From positions 1 to 33,447 of the forward strand of contig NZ_CADEAR010000023.1 in assembly GCF_902825325.1 (NCBI RefSeq): DNA of 33,447 nucleotides, written 5' to 3'. The translations under genes and the position numbers were made by a program. Shown here piece by piece: positions 17,678 through 25,994 of this stretch; position 1 is the first letter of the stretch, and every line of letters begins with the position of its first letter. This stretch comes from Brucella tritici (GTDB lineage: Bacteria; Pseudomonadota; Alphaproteobacteria; Rhizobiales; Rhizobiaceae). A model generated the notes under the pieces. That model made no database searches. It saw only the letters and a program-made list of their open reading frames with translations, and was not told the origin of the DNA.

Positions 17678-17693
17678 CCGAGGCCTTTGCGAA

Positions 17694-17711
17694 TCAAGAA
17701 TTCATTCTTGA
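17694..17711. promoter_or_regulatory. perfect 18-bp palindrome in the regulator intergenic region
   Basis: TCAAGAA (17694-17700), spacer TTCA, TTCTTGA (17705-17711). It sits 17 bases upstream of the XRE-cupin start codon, in its leader, and is unlike the CAATATTTT sites. It could be bound by the IclR protein or another dimeric regulator. Confidence 0.5.
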
Positions 17712-17742
17712 CCCGATTTTATCAGAGGCAACCTCCAAATGG

Positions 17743-17760
17743 TGGTCAATATTTTATCCA
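17743..17760. promoter_or_regulatory. operator-like site 3 between the divergent regulators
   Basis: TGGTCAATATTTTATCCA, differing from site 2 at one base. It lies 66 bases from the XRE-cupin start and 98 bases from the IclR start, so the XRE-cupin protein could act on both divergent units. A weaker relative, TTGACCCGATTTTATCA, is at 17708-17724. Confidence 0.7.
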
Positions 17761-17857
17761 ACTCACATCGTTAGCTGATAAAAAAATTACTTAAATAATT
17801 ACAAGAGGATGAGCAGAATTCCGGCGCAGACCACCGCCCACACCCAAGGACGGCCAG

Positions 17858-18667
17858 TTGACAGCAAAAACGAGTAATGAGAACGTATTCTACATGGATA
17901 CAGCATATTCAAATAGAATACAAGAGCGAAATGGCGTTCGACCGCTTTCCACTGTCATCAAGACTTTGGCCGTACTCGATATTCTTGCTTCCAGCGTCCG
18001 GGGAATGCGGCTGCCGGAGATTGCGTCGGCGATGTCCTTGTCGCGACCTACAGCTTATCAGCGCCTCCTGACACTGATCGAGGCTGGCTGGATCGAGCAG
18101 GACGAGGAGATGCGTTATCGCATTTCCATGCATGCCTGTCGTTTCGCGGCTGCTGCCCTTGAGCAGGCCGATCTGGGAACCAGGATGCAACCGGTACTGG
18201 AAGCGCTCGTGACGCGCGTGAAGGAAACGGCGTCCGTTGCCGTGCTTGATCGTGGATTGCCGTGCATTATCGCCCGTGTCGACAGCGAAAGCCTGTTGCG
18301 TGCGGAACAGAAGATCGGCACCACGCTATCGCTTGAAGGCTCCGCATCGGGCCGCATCCTGACTGCCTTCGCTGATGAAGCGATGATGACCCGTCTACGC
18401 TCAAGCGGAGAGAGTTTTGCTTCGGAGAAGATACTCACCGAAGCGCGATCACAGGGATACGCGATTTCTAGTGGCTATACCCATAGCGGTGTCATCGCCA
18501 TCGCTGCGCCCATTTTCGATCCGCGCGGCAGATGCTTTGCAACACTTTCGCTGGTAATGCCCGAAACGCGCTTCAATCTCGAAATTTTTAAGCTGCCGCT
18601 TCTCGAGGCGGCGGCTCAGATCACAGGTCTCCAGCAGGGGGCCTTCAACAAAGGGGAATTTCGTTAA
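17858..18667 (+). CDS. IclR-family transcriptional regulator
   Basis: 269-aa regulator: winged helix HTH_IclR (about 30-90, LPEIASAMSLSRPTAYQRL) and an IclR effector-binding domain (about 105-262, with GTTLSLEGSASGRILTAF and SSGYTHSGVIAIAAPIF). The start is TTG at 17858, favoured by AAGGA seven bases upstream; the in-frame ATG at 17894 has a poorer site. It is the first gene of the long rightward array and ends 1 base before the next start codon, so it is probably an in-operon, self-regulating controller of the pathway. Its ligand is likely the imported compound or a metabolite, but nothing in the sequence identifies it. Confidence 0.9.
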   Translation: MTAKTSNENVFYMDTAYSNRIQERNGVRPLSTVIKTLAVLDILASSVRGMRLPEIASAMSLSRPTAYQRLLTLIEAGWIEQDEEMRYRISMHACRFAAAALEQADLGTRMQPVLEALVTRVKETASVAVLDRGLPCIIARVDSESLLRAEQKIGTTLSLEGSASGRILTAFADEAMMTRLRSSGESFASEKILTEARSQGYAISSGYTHSGVIAIAAPIFDPRGRCFATLSLVMPETRFNLEIFKLPLLEAAAQITGLQQGAFNKGEFR

Positions 18668-18668
18668 G

Positions 18669-20390
18669 ATGATCGCCGAGACTTATAATGCGAGCTGTGA
18701 CGAAGGCCGTCCGGTCCCGCGTCCGGGTGCCGAGGTGATGCGGTCAACAAATCTCGCGGCTATCCAGCCGTCCCGGCTCAGCGGTTCGCGCGCATTCATG
18801 AACCGGATGCTGCGCGAGAAATGGGATATAAACATCGAACGCTTCGATGTGAACGCGGACGCTGACGGCACAGTTGTTTATTCGATCAAGACGCCGACGA
18901 TGGAGTTCAGCTTCATCGGTTTTTCGCGGCCCCCAAGCCGTACGGCGCGCACAGGCCGTATTATCGGCCAAGCCTGGGATATGATGGGCGCACTCATTGA
19001 GGGCCGCGCAACAGAAGCCGATGTGGAAAGCGCAAGCGAGGAACTGCCGAAGCTCTATGCAGGGCGGGCCACTCCGAATACATTGATCTGGTGTCGCTCC
19101 AATCGGTCGATGCGTGTGTTTGACCAAACGCTGGATGCACTGGCCTCAGGACATCAACCGAGGATCGAGGATCTGTCGCGGGTCTGCTATCTGATGCGCA
19201 ATACCGGCCTCGACGGTAACGGAACGTTTGGCACGCGGTCGTTTCCTTCGCTCGGGAAAACCCATCCTTTGGGAGGGGTTCTTCAGGCCCAAATGCTGAC
19301 CGCTTACATGATGCGGGAATATTCCTGTGATCTCGTGGAACGTCTGGCCCGCCTGAAATCTGACAAGGCTGTCCCGCTCGATGCAGAGATCCGGCGCTAT
19401 CTGGGTGTCGGCAACGGCTCGGCGCTGGGGTTGATTTTCTTCATCCATCGACACCCCCGTCTCATCAATGCCTGGCTGGGCGCGCGCGAAGCGATCATTG
19501 CCCGCGTGCGTGGTTTGCAGGCGAACAAGGGCGATGCCCGTGTAGCCCACCTTCTCCACCTCATCGAAACTGCGATCAACTTCCGCAAGCAGGACCGAAT
19601 GGTCTATGAAGCGCTGACATCCAGTGAGGCGGTGGCTGCGGATTTGGAGCAGATGGCAGTTCTGCTCAAAGAATTTTACCACACCGGCCTTATCGGCGAA
19701 AAACGGAGCAACTATCCGTTCGACGCATTGGTGCGATATTTCCAAGAAGGCGTGAAGCCGGAATCAATGGAAACGCTTTTGTCGCTGTTTCTTGAGCTTC
19801 TGCCTGAAGAAACGGATGCACTTTTCGCCTCCATTGAGGCCCCAGACGAATTCAGCGTATCGCCGAACGAGACACTGGAGAGCCTAGCGGTACTGATCCA
19901 GAACGAATATAGCTGGGCGCTCGCCGCAGATATGTCTGCACCGGATGCCTACAAATATATCTGGTACAAATCAGAGACTGCTGAAGAACCACGTCGCGGG
20001 GCACGCGAAGAAGTCCCCGAAGCCCTTGATCTCGGTCTCGATATATGCGGCGGCCTGCAATCGCTGATGTCAGACATCGCATCGCAACCGCAGGAAACGA
20101 CCGTGGCGCGGTTCCTTCTGAAACATCCCGAGCATCGTTATCTGATTGCTCGCGTACAGGGTATGCGCGGGCAGGAATATCACACGCCTCAGGTCAATAT
20201 TAATGCGGATACCTTCGTTCCTATCGATCTCGTGCGGCTGATGAATTGCGGTATTCACGGCATCGACAAGACCCGCGACTTCCTCAACCGTAATCTGCGC
20301 GGTGTTCTCTATCACGGGGCGCCGACCCGCGACGATATTCGCGCCGGCTATTCGGCGACATGGTTTTATCCGGCGGAGCCCGTTCAATGA
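18669..20390 (+). CDS. unrecognised 573-aa protein of the catabolic operon
   Basis: I do not recognise the family. The protein is soluble (no signal peptide or membrane segment) and largely helical in composition. Notable stretches are MEFSFIGFSRPPSRTARTGR (residues 78-97), YLMRNTGLDGNGTFGTRSFP (~175-195), a charged middle region, and a C-terminal segment 496-573 dense in polar and His residues (RGQEYHTPQVNINADT; LMNCGIHGIDKTRDFLNRN). No Walker, Rossmann, PLP or thiolase signature was found. The frame is intact and GC-rich like its neighbours. Its stop overlaps the start of the next gene (ATGA), so the products probably act together. Placed between a regulator and a hydrolase, it is likely a pathway enzyme or enzyme subunit; this is inference from position only. 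Confidence 0.75.
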   Translation: MIAETYNASCDEGRPVPRPGAEVMRSTNLAAIQPSRLSGSRAFMNRMLREKWDINIERFDVNADADGTVVYSIKTPTMEFSFIGFSRPPSRTARTGRIIGQAWDMMGALIEGRATEADVESASEELPKLYAGRATPNTLIWCRSNRSMRVFDQTLDALASGHQPRIEDLSRVCYLMRNTGLDGNGTFGTRSFPSLGKTHPLGGVLQAQMLTAYMMREYSCDLVERLARLKSDKAVPLDAEIRRYLGVGNGSALGLIFFIHRHPRLINAWLGAREAIIARVRGLQANKGDARVAHLLHLIETAINFRKQDRMVYEALTSSEAVAADLEQMAVLLKEFYHTGLIGEKRSNYPFDALVRYFQEGVKPESMETLLSLFLELLPEETDALFASIEAPDEFSVSPNETLESLAVLIQNEYSWALAADMSAPDAYKYIWYKSETAEEPRRGAREEVPEALDLGLDICGGLQSLMSDIASQPQETTVARFLLKHPEHRYLIARVQGMRGQEYHTPQVNINADTFVPIDLVRLMNCGIHGIDKTRDFLNRNLRGVLYHGAPTRDDIRAGYSATWFYPAEPVQ

Positions 20391-21121
20391 CCACAACATC
20401 CCCCAAGCATTATTTGCGCGTTATGCCGCGTGAAATGAGACTGATGTCCGAACGCATCTTTTCCATGACTGGCCAGCCCAAGGGATTCTTTCTCGCGGTG
20501 CAAGACATGGTTATGTATTCGCAGAAACTCGGACTCGGCGGGTTCGATCTGCTTGAAAAGCGGTTCGAGAGCCTGATTGGAGCTGAGCCGGAAAAGGCAT
20601 ATGTGCTGTCCGAACTAGATTGTGTCATGCGTTTTGACGGCGGTGGCCAGCACGCCTGGTTCATCGTGCCGGCCCTTATCGATCTGCTCGGAGAACTGGT
20701 TGCCCGCTTTGGTGAGGCTGAAATCGCGGTCGTCAATGCGATCGATCCGAACGAGTTGAAGGTTGCAACTGCAATTGGTGGGCGCACGGGCCTCGACGTT
20801 TCTTTCGAATGCGGTTCGAAAACGGTTCTGAAAGCCAAGCCGCAACAGCTCGCCGGTGATATCAGGCATGACGACCCGCATCTATGGGATGCACTTGAAA
20901 ACGGTCTCCAGATTGAAGCTGGTCTGTGGTGGCGAATTTATCATCTCGCCAAAAAGGCACTCGCTCCCGATAACCCAGTTTCGCGCCGTCATGCCGGTCC
21001 CATGATCGTCAATGCCGATGGGAGCATTACCGGGCGTCGCGATAACGACGACGACACCGATGTCGGATTCCTGCTGGCGCCGCGTTCGCAGGATAACAAT
21101 ACAGAAAGTGCAAGTTCATGA
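20387..21121 (+). CDS. unrecognised 244-aa protein, coupled to the 573-aa protein
   Basis: No family recognised. The ATG at 20387 overlaps the upstream stop (ATGA), and its own stop overlaps the dipeptidase-like start in the same way, so it sits in a tightly coupled trio. The soluble 244-aa protein begins with a mixed helical part (MPREMRLMSERIF, residues ~13-25), continues through LSELDCVMRFDGGGQHAW (~78-95), an ELVARFGEAEIAVVNAIDPN helix-strand (~103-122) and a GLWWRIYHLAKK helix (~182-193). It ends in a polar, Asp-rich tail (RRDNDDDTDVGF), possibly metal-binding or just flexible. It is likely the partner of the 573-aa protein. A function cannot be stated. Confidence 0.75.
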   Translation: MTTTSPKHYLRVMPREMRLMSERIFSMTGQPKGFFLAVQDMVMYSQKLGLGGFDLLEKRFESLIGAEPEKAYVLSELDCVMRFDGGGQHAWFIVPALIDLLGELVARFGEAEIAVVNAIDPNELKVATAIGGRTGLDVSFECGSKTVLKAKPQQLAGDIRHDDPHLWDALENGLQIEAGLWWRIYHLAKKALAPDNPVSRRHAGPMIVNADGSITGRRDNDDDTDVGFLLAPRSQDNNTESASS

Positions 21122-22089
21122 TTATTGACGGTTTGCAGTGCGGTCATTTCGACCGTGAAACCTTTCAATCACTCCAAAAGGCCGGTGTCGGCGGTGTTGT
21201 CGTTACCTGTGGGTTCTGGGAGGGTGCAATTGAATCATTGGATTCACTTGGCCGCTGGCGCGATCTGGTCCGTGCGAATACCGATGTCGCCGAGATCGCC
21301 CTGACTTCGCAGGACGTGGCCCGCATCGGTTCTTCCGGTAAAGTGGCTATCATCCTCGGTTTTCAGAACGCCAATCTTTTCGGTGGTCGTATCCGTTTCG
21401 TTGAGCTATTCGCCGAACTGGGCGTTCGCGTCGTTCAGCTTACCTATAATAATCAGAACGAATTGGCCGGAAGTTGCTACGAAACCGAAGATTCCGGCCT
21501 CGCGCGGTTTGGCAAGGAAGTCATTCGTGAGATGAACGCTGCAGGCATTCTCGTCGATTGCAGTCATGTCGGTGATCGCTCCACGTTGGATGCGATCGAA
21601 GCATCTGCGAAGCCTATAGCTGTGACACATGCGAATGCTCGCTCACTCTTTGATCACAAGCGCAACAAATCGGACGCCGTGTTGAAAGCGCTGGGGCAGA
21701 CGGGAGGTGTCATCGGCTGCGCGTCTTATCGCAATATTACGGGCGACGATTATTGCCAATCCATCGAGGCCTGGTGCGGAATGGTTGCCCGTACTGTGGA
21801 CATCGCCGGAATCGATTCTGTCGCCATCGGTACGGACCGCAGCCACAATTTCACTCCGCCAGACTATTCCTGGATGCGACAGGGGCGCTGGACACGCGGT
21901 GTCGACTACGGCGCGGCTTCCGCAGCCCGACCGGGCAAGGCCCCTCCTCCGGCATGGTTTCACGAGGTGGAAGACATGGCGGTGATTCCAGGTGGTCTTC
22001 GCTCCGTCGGTTTTTCAGAAGAGGAAGTGGCCAAGATTACTCATGGCAACTGGCTGCGTCTTTATGAGGCGACCTTCCGTAAAGCTTGA
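21118..22089 (+). CDS. M19-family (membrane dipeptidase-like) hydrolase with altered metal ligands
   Basis: 323-aa TIM-barrel protein of the renal-dipeptidase (M19) superfamily. Recognisable are the histidines in VDCSH (H150) and VTHANARSLFDHKRN (H171), and the IGTD motif near the end of the barrel. The usual first metal motif HND is replaced by DGLQCGHFD (residues 4-12), and the bridging glutamate motif EGG by GFQN (81-84). These substitutions match my memory of a rhizobial M19 side clade, so the protein may be folded and active but on another amide or ester substrate. There is no signal peptide, so it acts in the cytoplasm. It starts within the stop of the 244-aa gene. Confidence 0.85.
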   Translation: MIIDGLQCGHFDRETFQSLQKAGVGGVVVTCGFWEGAIESLDSLGRWRDLVRANTDVAEIALTSQDVARIGSSGKVAIILGFQNANLFGGRIRFVELFAELGVRVVQLTYNNQNELAGSCYETEDSGLARFGKEVIREMNAAGILVDCSHVGDRSTLDAIEASAKPIAVTHANARSLFDHKRNKSDAVLKALGQTGGVIGCASYRNITGDDYCQSIEAWCGMVARTVDIAGIDSVAIGTDRSHNFTPPDYSWMRQGRWTRGVDYGAASAARPGKAPPPAWFHEVEDMAVIPGGLRSVGFSEEEVAKITHGNWLRLYEATFRKA

Positions 22090-22121
22090 AAAATAGGATG
22101 CGATCCGGTGGAGGAAACGAG

Positions 22122-23165
22122 ATGAGCAACAGCAAAACGGGCCTTCTGCAAGGCAACCGCCGCCAATTCTTGAAGGGCGCCACTGGTGCCCTGGCAGCAA
22201 CGCTGGCCCTGCCTTACATTGCACGCGCGAAGACCGGGTCGCTTTACATCAACACCTGGGGTGGTCCTTGGGAAGCTGCTGCCCGTACCAAATTGTTCGA
22301 TCCCTTTACGAAAGAGACCGGTATCGAGATCAAGACTGTCTCACCGGTGTCCTTCGCCAAGCTTGCTCAGCAGGTCAATACGGGAACCTACGAGTTTGAT
22401 ATCACGACGCTAGGAGGCGGCGAATTGCTGCGCGCCAATGAGGCTGGTCTTATCGAAAGTCTCAATGAACCCTATCCTGGTGGATTGTTCGAGAACGGCG
22501 TTGCTTCGCACGCTTTCGCAACGGTCATGGCATGGCGAAAAGATAGCATAAAAGATGGTCCGCAAAGCTGGGCCGATTTCTGGGATACGAAGCGTTATCC
22601 GGGCAGTCGCTCGCTACAACGTTATCCGGCACGTATCTTGCCTATAGCGCTTCTGGCGGATGGGGTGGCGGTAGAAAATCTCTATCCGCTCGATGTCGAC
22701 AGGGCTTTCGCTTCGCTCGACCGTATCAAGGATCACGTGCGGGTCTGGTGGACCGCAGGCGCCCAATCAACGCAAATATTGCGTGATGGCGAGATCGATA
22801 TGATCGGCATCTGGCATGCCCGCTATTACGAAGCGGAAAAAGCCGGTGCTCCGGTTGCCATGAACTGGAATCAGGGCGAGATCGACCGAGCCTACTGGGT
22901 TCTGGCCAAGGGAACACCGAATGCAGATAACGCCAGACGCTTTGTTGCTTTCGCTACCGGCGGCAAGCCATTGGCAGATTTTTCGGTTCAGGCTGATTAC
23001 GGTCCGCTCAATCCTGACGCGATGAAATTCATCTCGCCGGAAGATGCACGCAGAATGCCGACAGCACCGGAAAATTACCGTCTGACATTCGAGCAGAACA
23101 TAAAGAATTTTGGAGCGGACACGTCGGAAGTCGCTGAACGCTTCGAAGAATGGATGGCGAGCTGA
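22122..23165 (+). CDS. ABC transporter substrate-binding protein 1 (PotD/spermidine-putrescine type)
   Basis: 347-aa periplasmic binding protein. ATG 22122 is chosen for GGAGG seven bases upstream; a TTG 36 bases earlier overlaps the previous stop. The N-terminus carries a Tat-type signal, RRQFLKG (R13-R14), a hydrophobic stretch and a likely cleavage site after YIARA. The mature part starts SLYINTWGGPWEAAAR, typical of the PotD/SBP_bac_8 family that binds polyamines or similar cationic compounds. It is clearly paralogous to the second binding protein at 26459, with identical stretches such as KTVSPVSFAKLA versus RTVSPVSFAKLA. It precedes the two permeases. Confidence 0.93.
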   Translation: MSNSKTGLLQGNRRQFLKGATGALAATLALPYIARAKTGSLYINTWGGPWEAAARTKLFDPFTKETGIEIKTVSPVSFAKLAQQVNTGTYEFDITTLGGGELLRANEAGLIESLNEPYPGGLFENGVASHAFATVMAWRKDSIKDGPQSWADFWDTKRYPGSRSLQRYPARILPIALLADGVAVENLYPLDVDRAFASLDRIKDHVRVWWTAGAQSTQILRDGEIDMIGIWHARYYEAEKAGAPVAMNWNQGEIDRAYWVLAKGTPNADNARRFVAFATGGKPLADFSVQADYGPLNPDAMKFISPEDARRMPTAPENYRLTFEQNIKNFGADTSEVAERFEEWMAS

Positions 23166-23178
23166 ACGGAATCCGTTC
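23164..23178 (+). repeat. small hairpin after binding protein 1
   Basis: GAACG-GAATC-CGTTC, overlapping the stop codon. It may protect the upstream mRNA or reduce read-through into the permease genes, as is common after binding-protein genes. The stem is short. Confidence 0.35.
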
Positions 23179-23240
23179 TGTCGTTTAATGCTGCCCGTTT
23201 GTCTGCAAGGGACCAACCGGCCAAGAATAAGGGGAGTGCG

Positions 23241-24089
23241 ATGAGTAGAGGCATCGCGAAACTGACGGACAGGAAAAATCTGTGGCCCTGGCTGTTGCTG
23301 ACGCCACTTGCCATCTACATGGCGATCTTTTTTCTGGTTCCGCTGGCTGACGTGGCAATCATGAGTGTGACCGAGCCAAGGACTACACTCGCCAACTATC
23401 AGAAAGTGTTGACCGGAACACTCTATCTCAGAGTATTCCTCAATACATTTCTCACTGCGATTGCGGTTACATTGTCCTGCCTTGTGGTCGGCTATCCGTT
23501 GGCCTATCTCATTGCCAACAGCAGCCCGCAAAAGGCGCGCCTTATCCTGCTTATCGTCGCTATGAGCTTTTGGACAAGTTTTCTCGTGCGCACTTATGCA
23601 TGGATGGTGCTTCTTGGAAACAATGGACCAGTCGTCTGGTTCTTGCATTTGATCGGTGTTTCCAATCCGCCGCAACTTCTTTTCACGCGCCTCTCTTCGA
23701 CACTCGCGATGGTGCATATTCTGGCACCCTATATGGTAATGAACATCTACTCCGTCATGCGCAAGATCGATCCGGTTTTGATCCGGTCGGCTGAGAGCCT
23801 TGGTGCAAAAGGGCTCTCGCTTTTCCGTCACATCTATCTTCCTCTGACTGCGCCGGGCATTGCCAATGGCTCAGTGCTCGTCTTCGTCATTTGTCTTGGC
23901 TTCTACGTCACCCCGGTTCTGCTCGGGTCGCCACGCGAACAGATGGTAGCGGGATTGATCGGCAACCAGATCGATGAGTTTCTCGCTTTCGGAATGGGTT
24001 CCGCAATGGCCATGGTTCTGCTGGTCGTGACGCTCATCATTCTGACAATCTATCACCGCCGTTTCGGCCTCGATAAGCTCTGGGGTTGA
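23241..24089 (+). CDS. ABC transporter permease 1 (PotB type)
   Basis: 282-aa inner-membrane permease with six hydrophobic segments, starting at about residues 16-40, 64-92, 100-125, 153-172, 205-228 and 250-272. The cytoplasmic EAA loop that docks the ATPase is at 183-204 (SAESLGAKGLSLFRHIYLPLT). The start ATG 23241 has GGGGAG five bases upstream; an upstream in-frame Met is less well placed. Together with permease 2 it forms the membrane channel of the polyamine-type importer. Its stop is 2 bases before the ATG of permease 2. Confidence 0.93.
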   Translation: MSRGIAKLTDRKNLWPWLLLTPLAIYMAIFFLVPLADVAIMSVTEPRTTLANYQKVLTGTLYLRVFLNTFLTAIAVTLSCLVVGYPLAYLIANSSPQKARLILLIVAMSFWTSFLVRTYAWMVLLGNNGPVVWFLHLIGVSNPPQLLFTRLSSTLAMVHILAPYMVMNIYSVMRKIDPVLIRSAESLGAKGLSLFRHIYLPLTAPGIANGSVLVFVICLGFYVTPVLLGSPREQMVAGLIGNQIDEFLAFGMGSAMAMVLLVVTLIILTIYHRRFGLDKLWG

Positions 24090-24091
24090 CC

Positions 24092-24883
24092 ATGAATCGC
24101 GTCCTGAGATTTGCCGGCCTCATCGTGCTGGTATTCATCGCCGCGCCGCTGGTGATCGTCGTACCCATGTCGTTTTCGAATGCGCGTTCGCTGCAATTTC
24201 CGCCGCCCGGCTATTGGCTGGGTTATTATCAGGCGTATTTCACCGACTGGACCTGGCTTCGTCCCACTATCAACAGCATCGTGATAGCAACCGCAACGAT
24301 GATCCTGACGATGGTGCTGGTTGTTCCCGCAACCTTCGCTCTTGTCCGCCATCGTTTTCGTGGCAAAGGAATTGCCGATCTGATGATGTTGATGCCGCTT
24401 GCGGTGCCGCACATCGTAATGGCGGTCGGCTACTATTCTTATTTCGGCACCTTCGGCATCGTTCATACCCGCCTCGGTGTTGTCCTTGCACATTGCTGCC
24501 TTTCTGTGCCCATCGCCTTCCTCGTGCTGTCGGCCAATCTCAAGGGGTTTGATCGGACGCTTGAGCGGGCAGCCCAAAGTCTCGGCGCAAGTCCAACACG
24601 GACGTTCATTCACGTCACATTGCCGATCCTTCGCCCTGGACTCATCATCAGCGCGCTCTTCGCATTCATTCAGTCTTTCGATGAAACGGTTGTTGCCATC
24701 TTTATCTCTGGCCGGGATGCGGAAACGCTACCGCGCAAGATGTTTGACAGTATTCGCCAGGAGGCAGACCCAGTCATTGCAGTGATTTCCACGCTGTTAT
24801 TCATTGCAGTGATCCTCGGTGTCACTGCACCAGCGGTGATCGCACGTCTGCGTAACCGGCAAATGCGTATTCGCGTGCTTTGA
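24092..24883 (+). CDS. ABC transporter permease 2 (PotC type)
   Basis: 263-aa inner-membrane permease with six hydrophobic segments and the EAA loop at about 158-183 (RAAQSLGASPTRTFIHVTLP). The ATG at 24092 is taken; a TTG at 24086 overlapping the upstream stop is the alternative. It pairs with permease 1 to make the heterodimeric translocation pore. The length is normal for PotC-like proteins. Confidence 0.93.
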   Translation: MNRVLRFAGLIVLVFIAAPLVIVVPMSFSNARSLQFPPPGYWLGYYQAYFTDWTWLRPTINSIVIATATMILTMVLVVPATFALVRHRFRGKGIADLMMLMPLAVPHIVMAVGYYSYFGTFGIVHTRLGVVLAHCCLSVPIAFLVLSANLKGFDRTLERAAQSLGASPTRTFIHVTLPILRPGLIISALFAFIQSFDETVVAIFISGRDAETLPRKMFDSIRQEADPVIAVISTLLFIAVILGVTAPAVIARLRNRQMRIRVL

Positions 24884-24920
24884 TCAATACGGCGCATGGC
24901 CCGCGCCACAGGAGTTTCCT

Positions 24921-25988
24921 ATGAGCTATCTCAAGCTTTCCTCCATTTCCAAATCCTACGGGCAGTTCAATGCTCTGAAATCTGTCGATCTCGACATCGC
25001 CAAGGGCGAATTTGTGACCTTTTTAGGCCCAAGCGGTTCGGGAAAAACAACAACTCTCATGATTATCGCAGGCTTCGAAACGGCAACAGCTGGAACTGTC
25101 GAGATTGAAGGCCAAGCGTTGTCGGGGCTTCCCCCGCATGAGCGCAATATCGGTATCGTGTTCCAGAACTACGGGCTCTTTCCACATAAGACAGCAGCCG
25201 AAAACGTTTACTTCCCGCTTCAGATGCGCGGTATAAAAAAGACTGCAGGATTGCGTCGGGCGGAAGAAATGCTGGAACTTGTAGGTCTCAAGGGGTTCGG
25301 TCATCGCCATCCCAAGGAACTTTCAGGCGGTCAGCAGCAGCGCGTTGCTTTAGCGCGGGCGCTTGTGTTCGAGCCATCTCTCCTTTTGCTCGACGAACCT
25401 CTGGGTGCGCTTGACAAGAACCTTCGCGAACAGATGCAGATCGAGATCAAACGCATTCAGCGTGCGCTCGGGGTAACGACGATCTTTGTCACGCATGACC
25501 AGTCTGAAGCCATGTCGATGTCGGATCGCATCGTCGTATTTGAGAAAGGCTGTATTCAACAGGTCGCGTCGCCACTGGAACTTTATCACAAACCGCAGAC
25601 GAAATTCGTTGCGGGCTTTATCGGTGAAAGCAATCTCATCGACGTGAAGATCACAGACCCGATCAAGGGTGAGGCAATCAACGAAGCGATGGGTGAACTG
25701 GAATATGCGCCCGGCGATAGTCGCCTTTCCCAAAGCGACGCCACTCTCATGATCCGTCCCGAACATATCCGCCTTTCGCGCAATCCCCTCGACGGTCGGC
25801 GCAACGTGAAGATGAAAGTCGATACGATCATCAATTACGGCGACAACGCACTGGTCGTGGGCCAGGCGGGGAATCAGACCATGCGAGTACGGGTGCTGGG
25901 AGCGGATGTCGTCATCATCAGGGAAGGCGAGGAATGCTGCATTAGCTGGACCCGCGATTCCGTATTTCCCATTGCAGCTAACAGGTAG
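24921..25988 (+). CDS. ABC transporter ATP-binding protein (PotA type)
   Basis: 355-aa ATPase energising the importer. Walker A GPSGSGKT is at 36-43, the Q-loop FQNYGLFPH at 81-89, signature LSGGQQQR at 134-141, Walker B LLLLDEP at 154-160 and the switch His at H192 (THDQ). A C-terminal TOBE domain (about 225-350) is the regulatory part typical of PotA/MalK-like proteins. CAGGAG precedes the ATG at 24921. All catalytic motifs are intact. Confidence 0.95.
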   Translation: MSYLKLSSISKSYGQFNALKSVDLDIAKGEFVTFLGPSGSGKTTTLMIIAGFETATAGTVEIEGQALSGLPPHERNIGIVFQNYGLFPHKTAAENVYFPLQMRGIKKTAGLRRAEEMLELVGLKGFGHRHPKELSGGQQQRVALARALVFEPSLLLLDEPLGALDKNLREQMQIEIKRIQRALGVTTIFVTHDQSEAMSMSDRIVVFEKGCIQQVASPLELYHKPQTKFVAGFIGESNLIDVKITDPIKGEAINEAMGELEYAPGDSRLSQSDATLMIRPEHIRLSRNPLDGRRNVKMKVDTIINYGDNALVVGQAGNQTMRVRVLGADVVIIREGEECCISWTRDSVFPIAANR

Positions 25989-25994
25989 ACCTTC

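Noticed and set aside
22767..23831. 354-codon minus-strand frame
   Set aside because: Antisense to the binding protein and permease genes; the composition is a shadow of hydrophobic codons.
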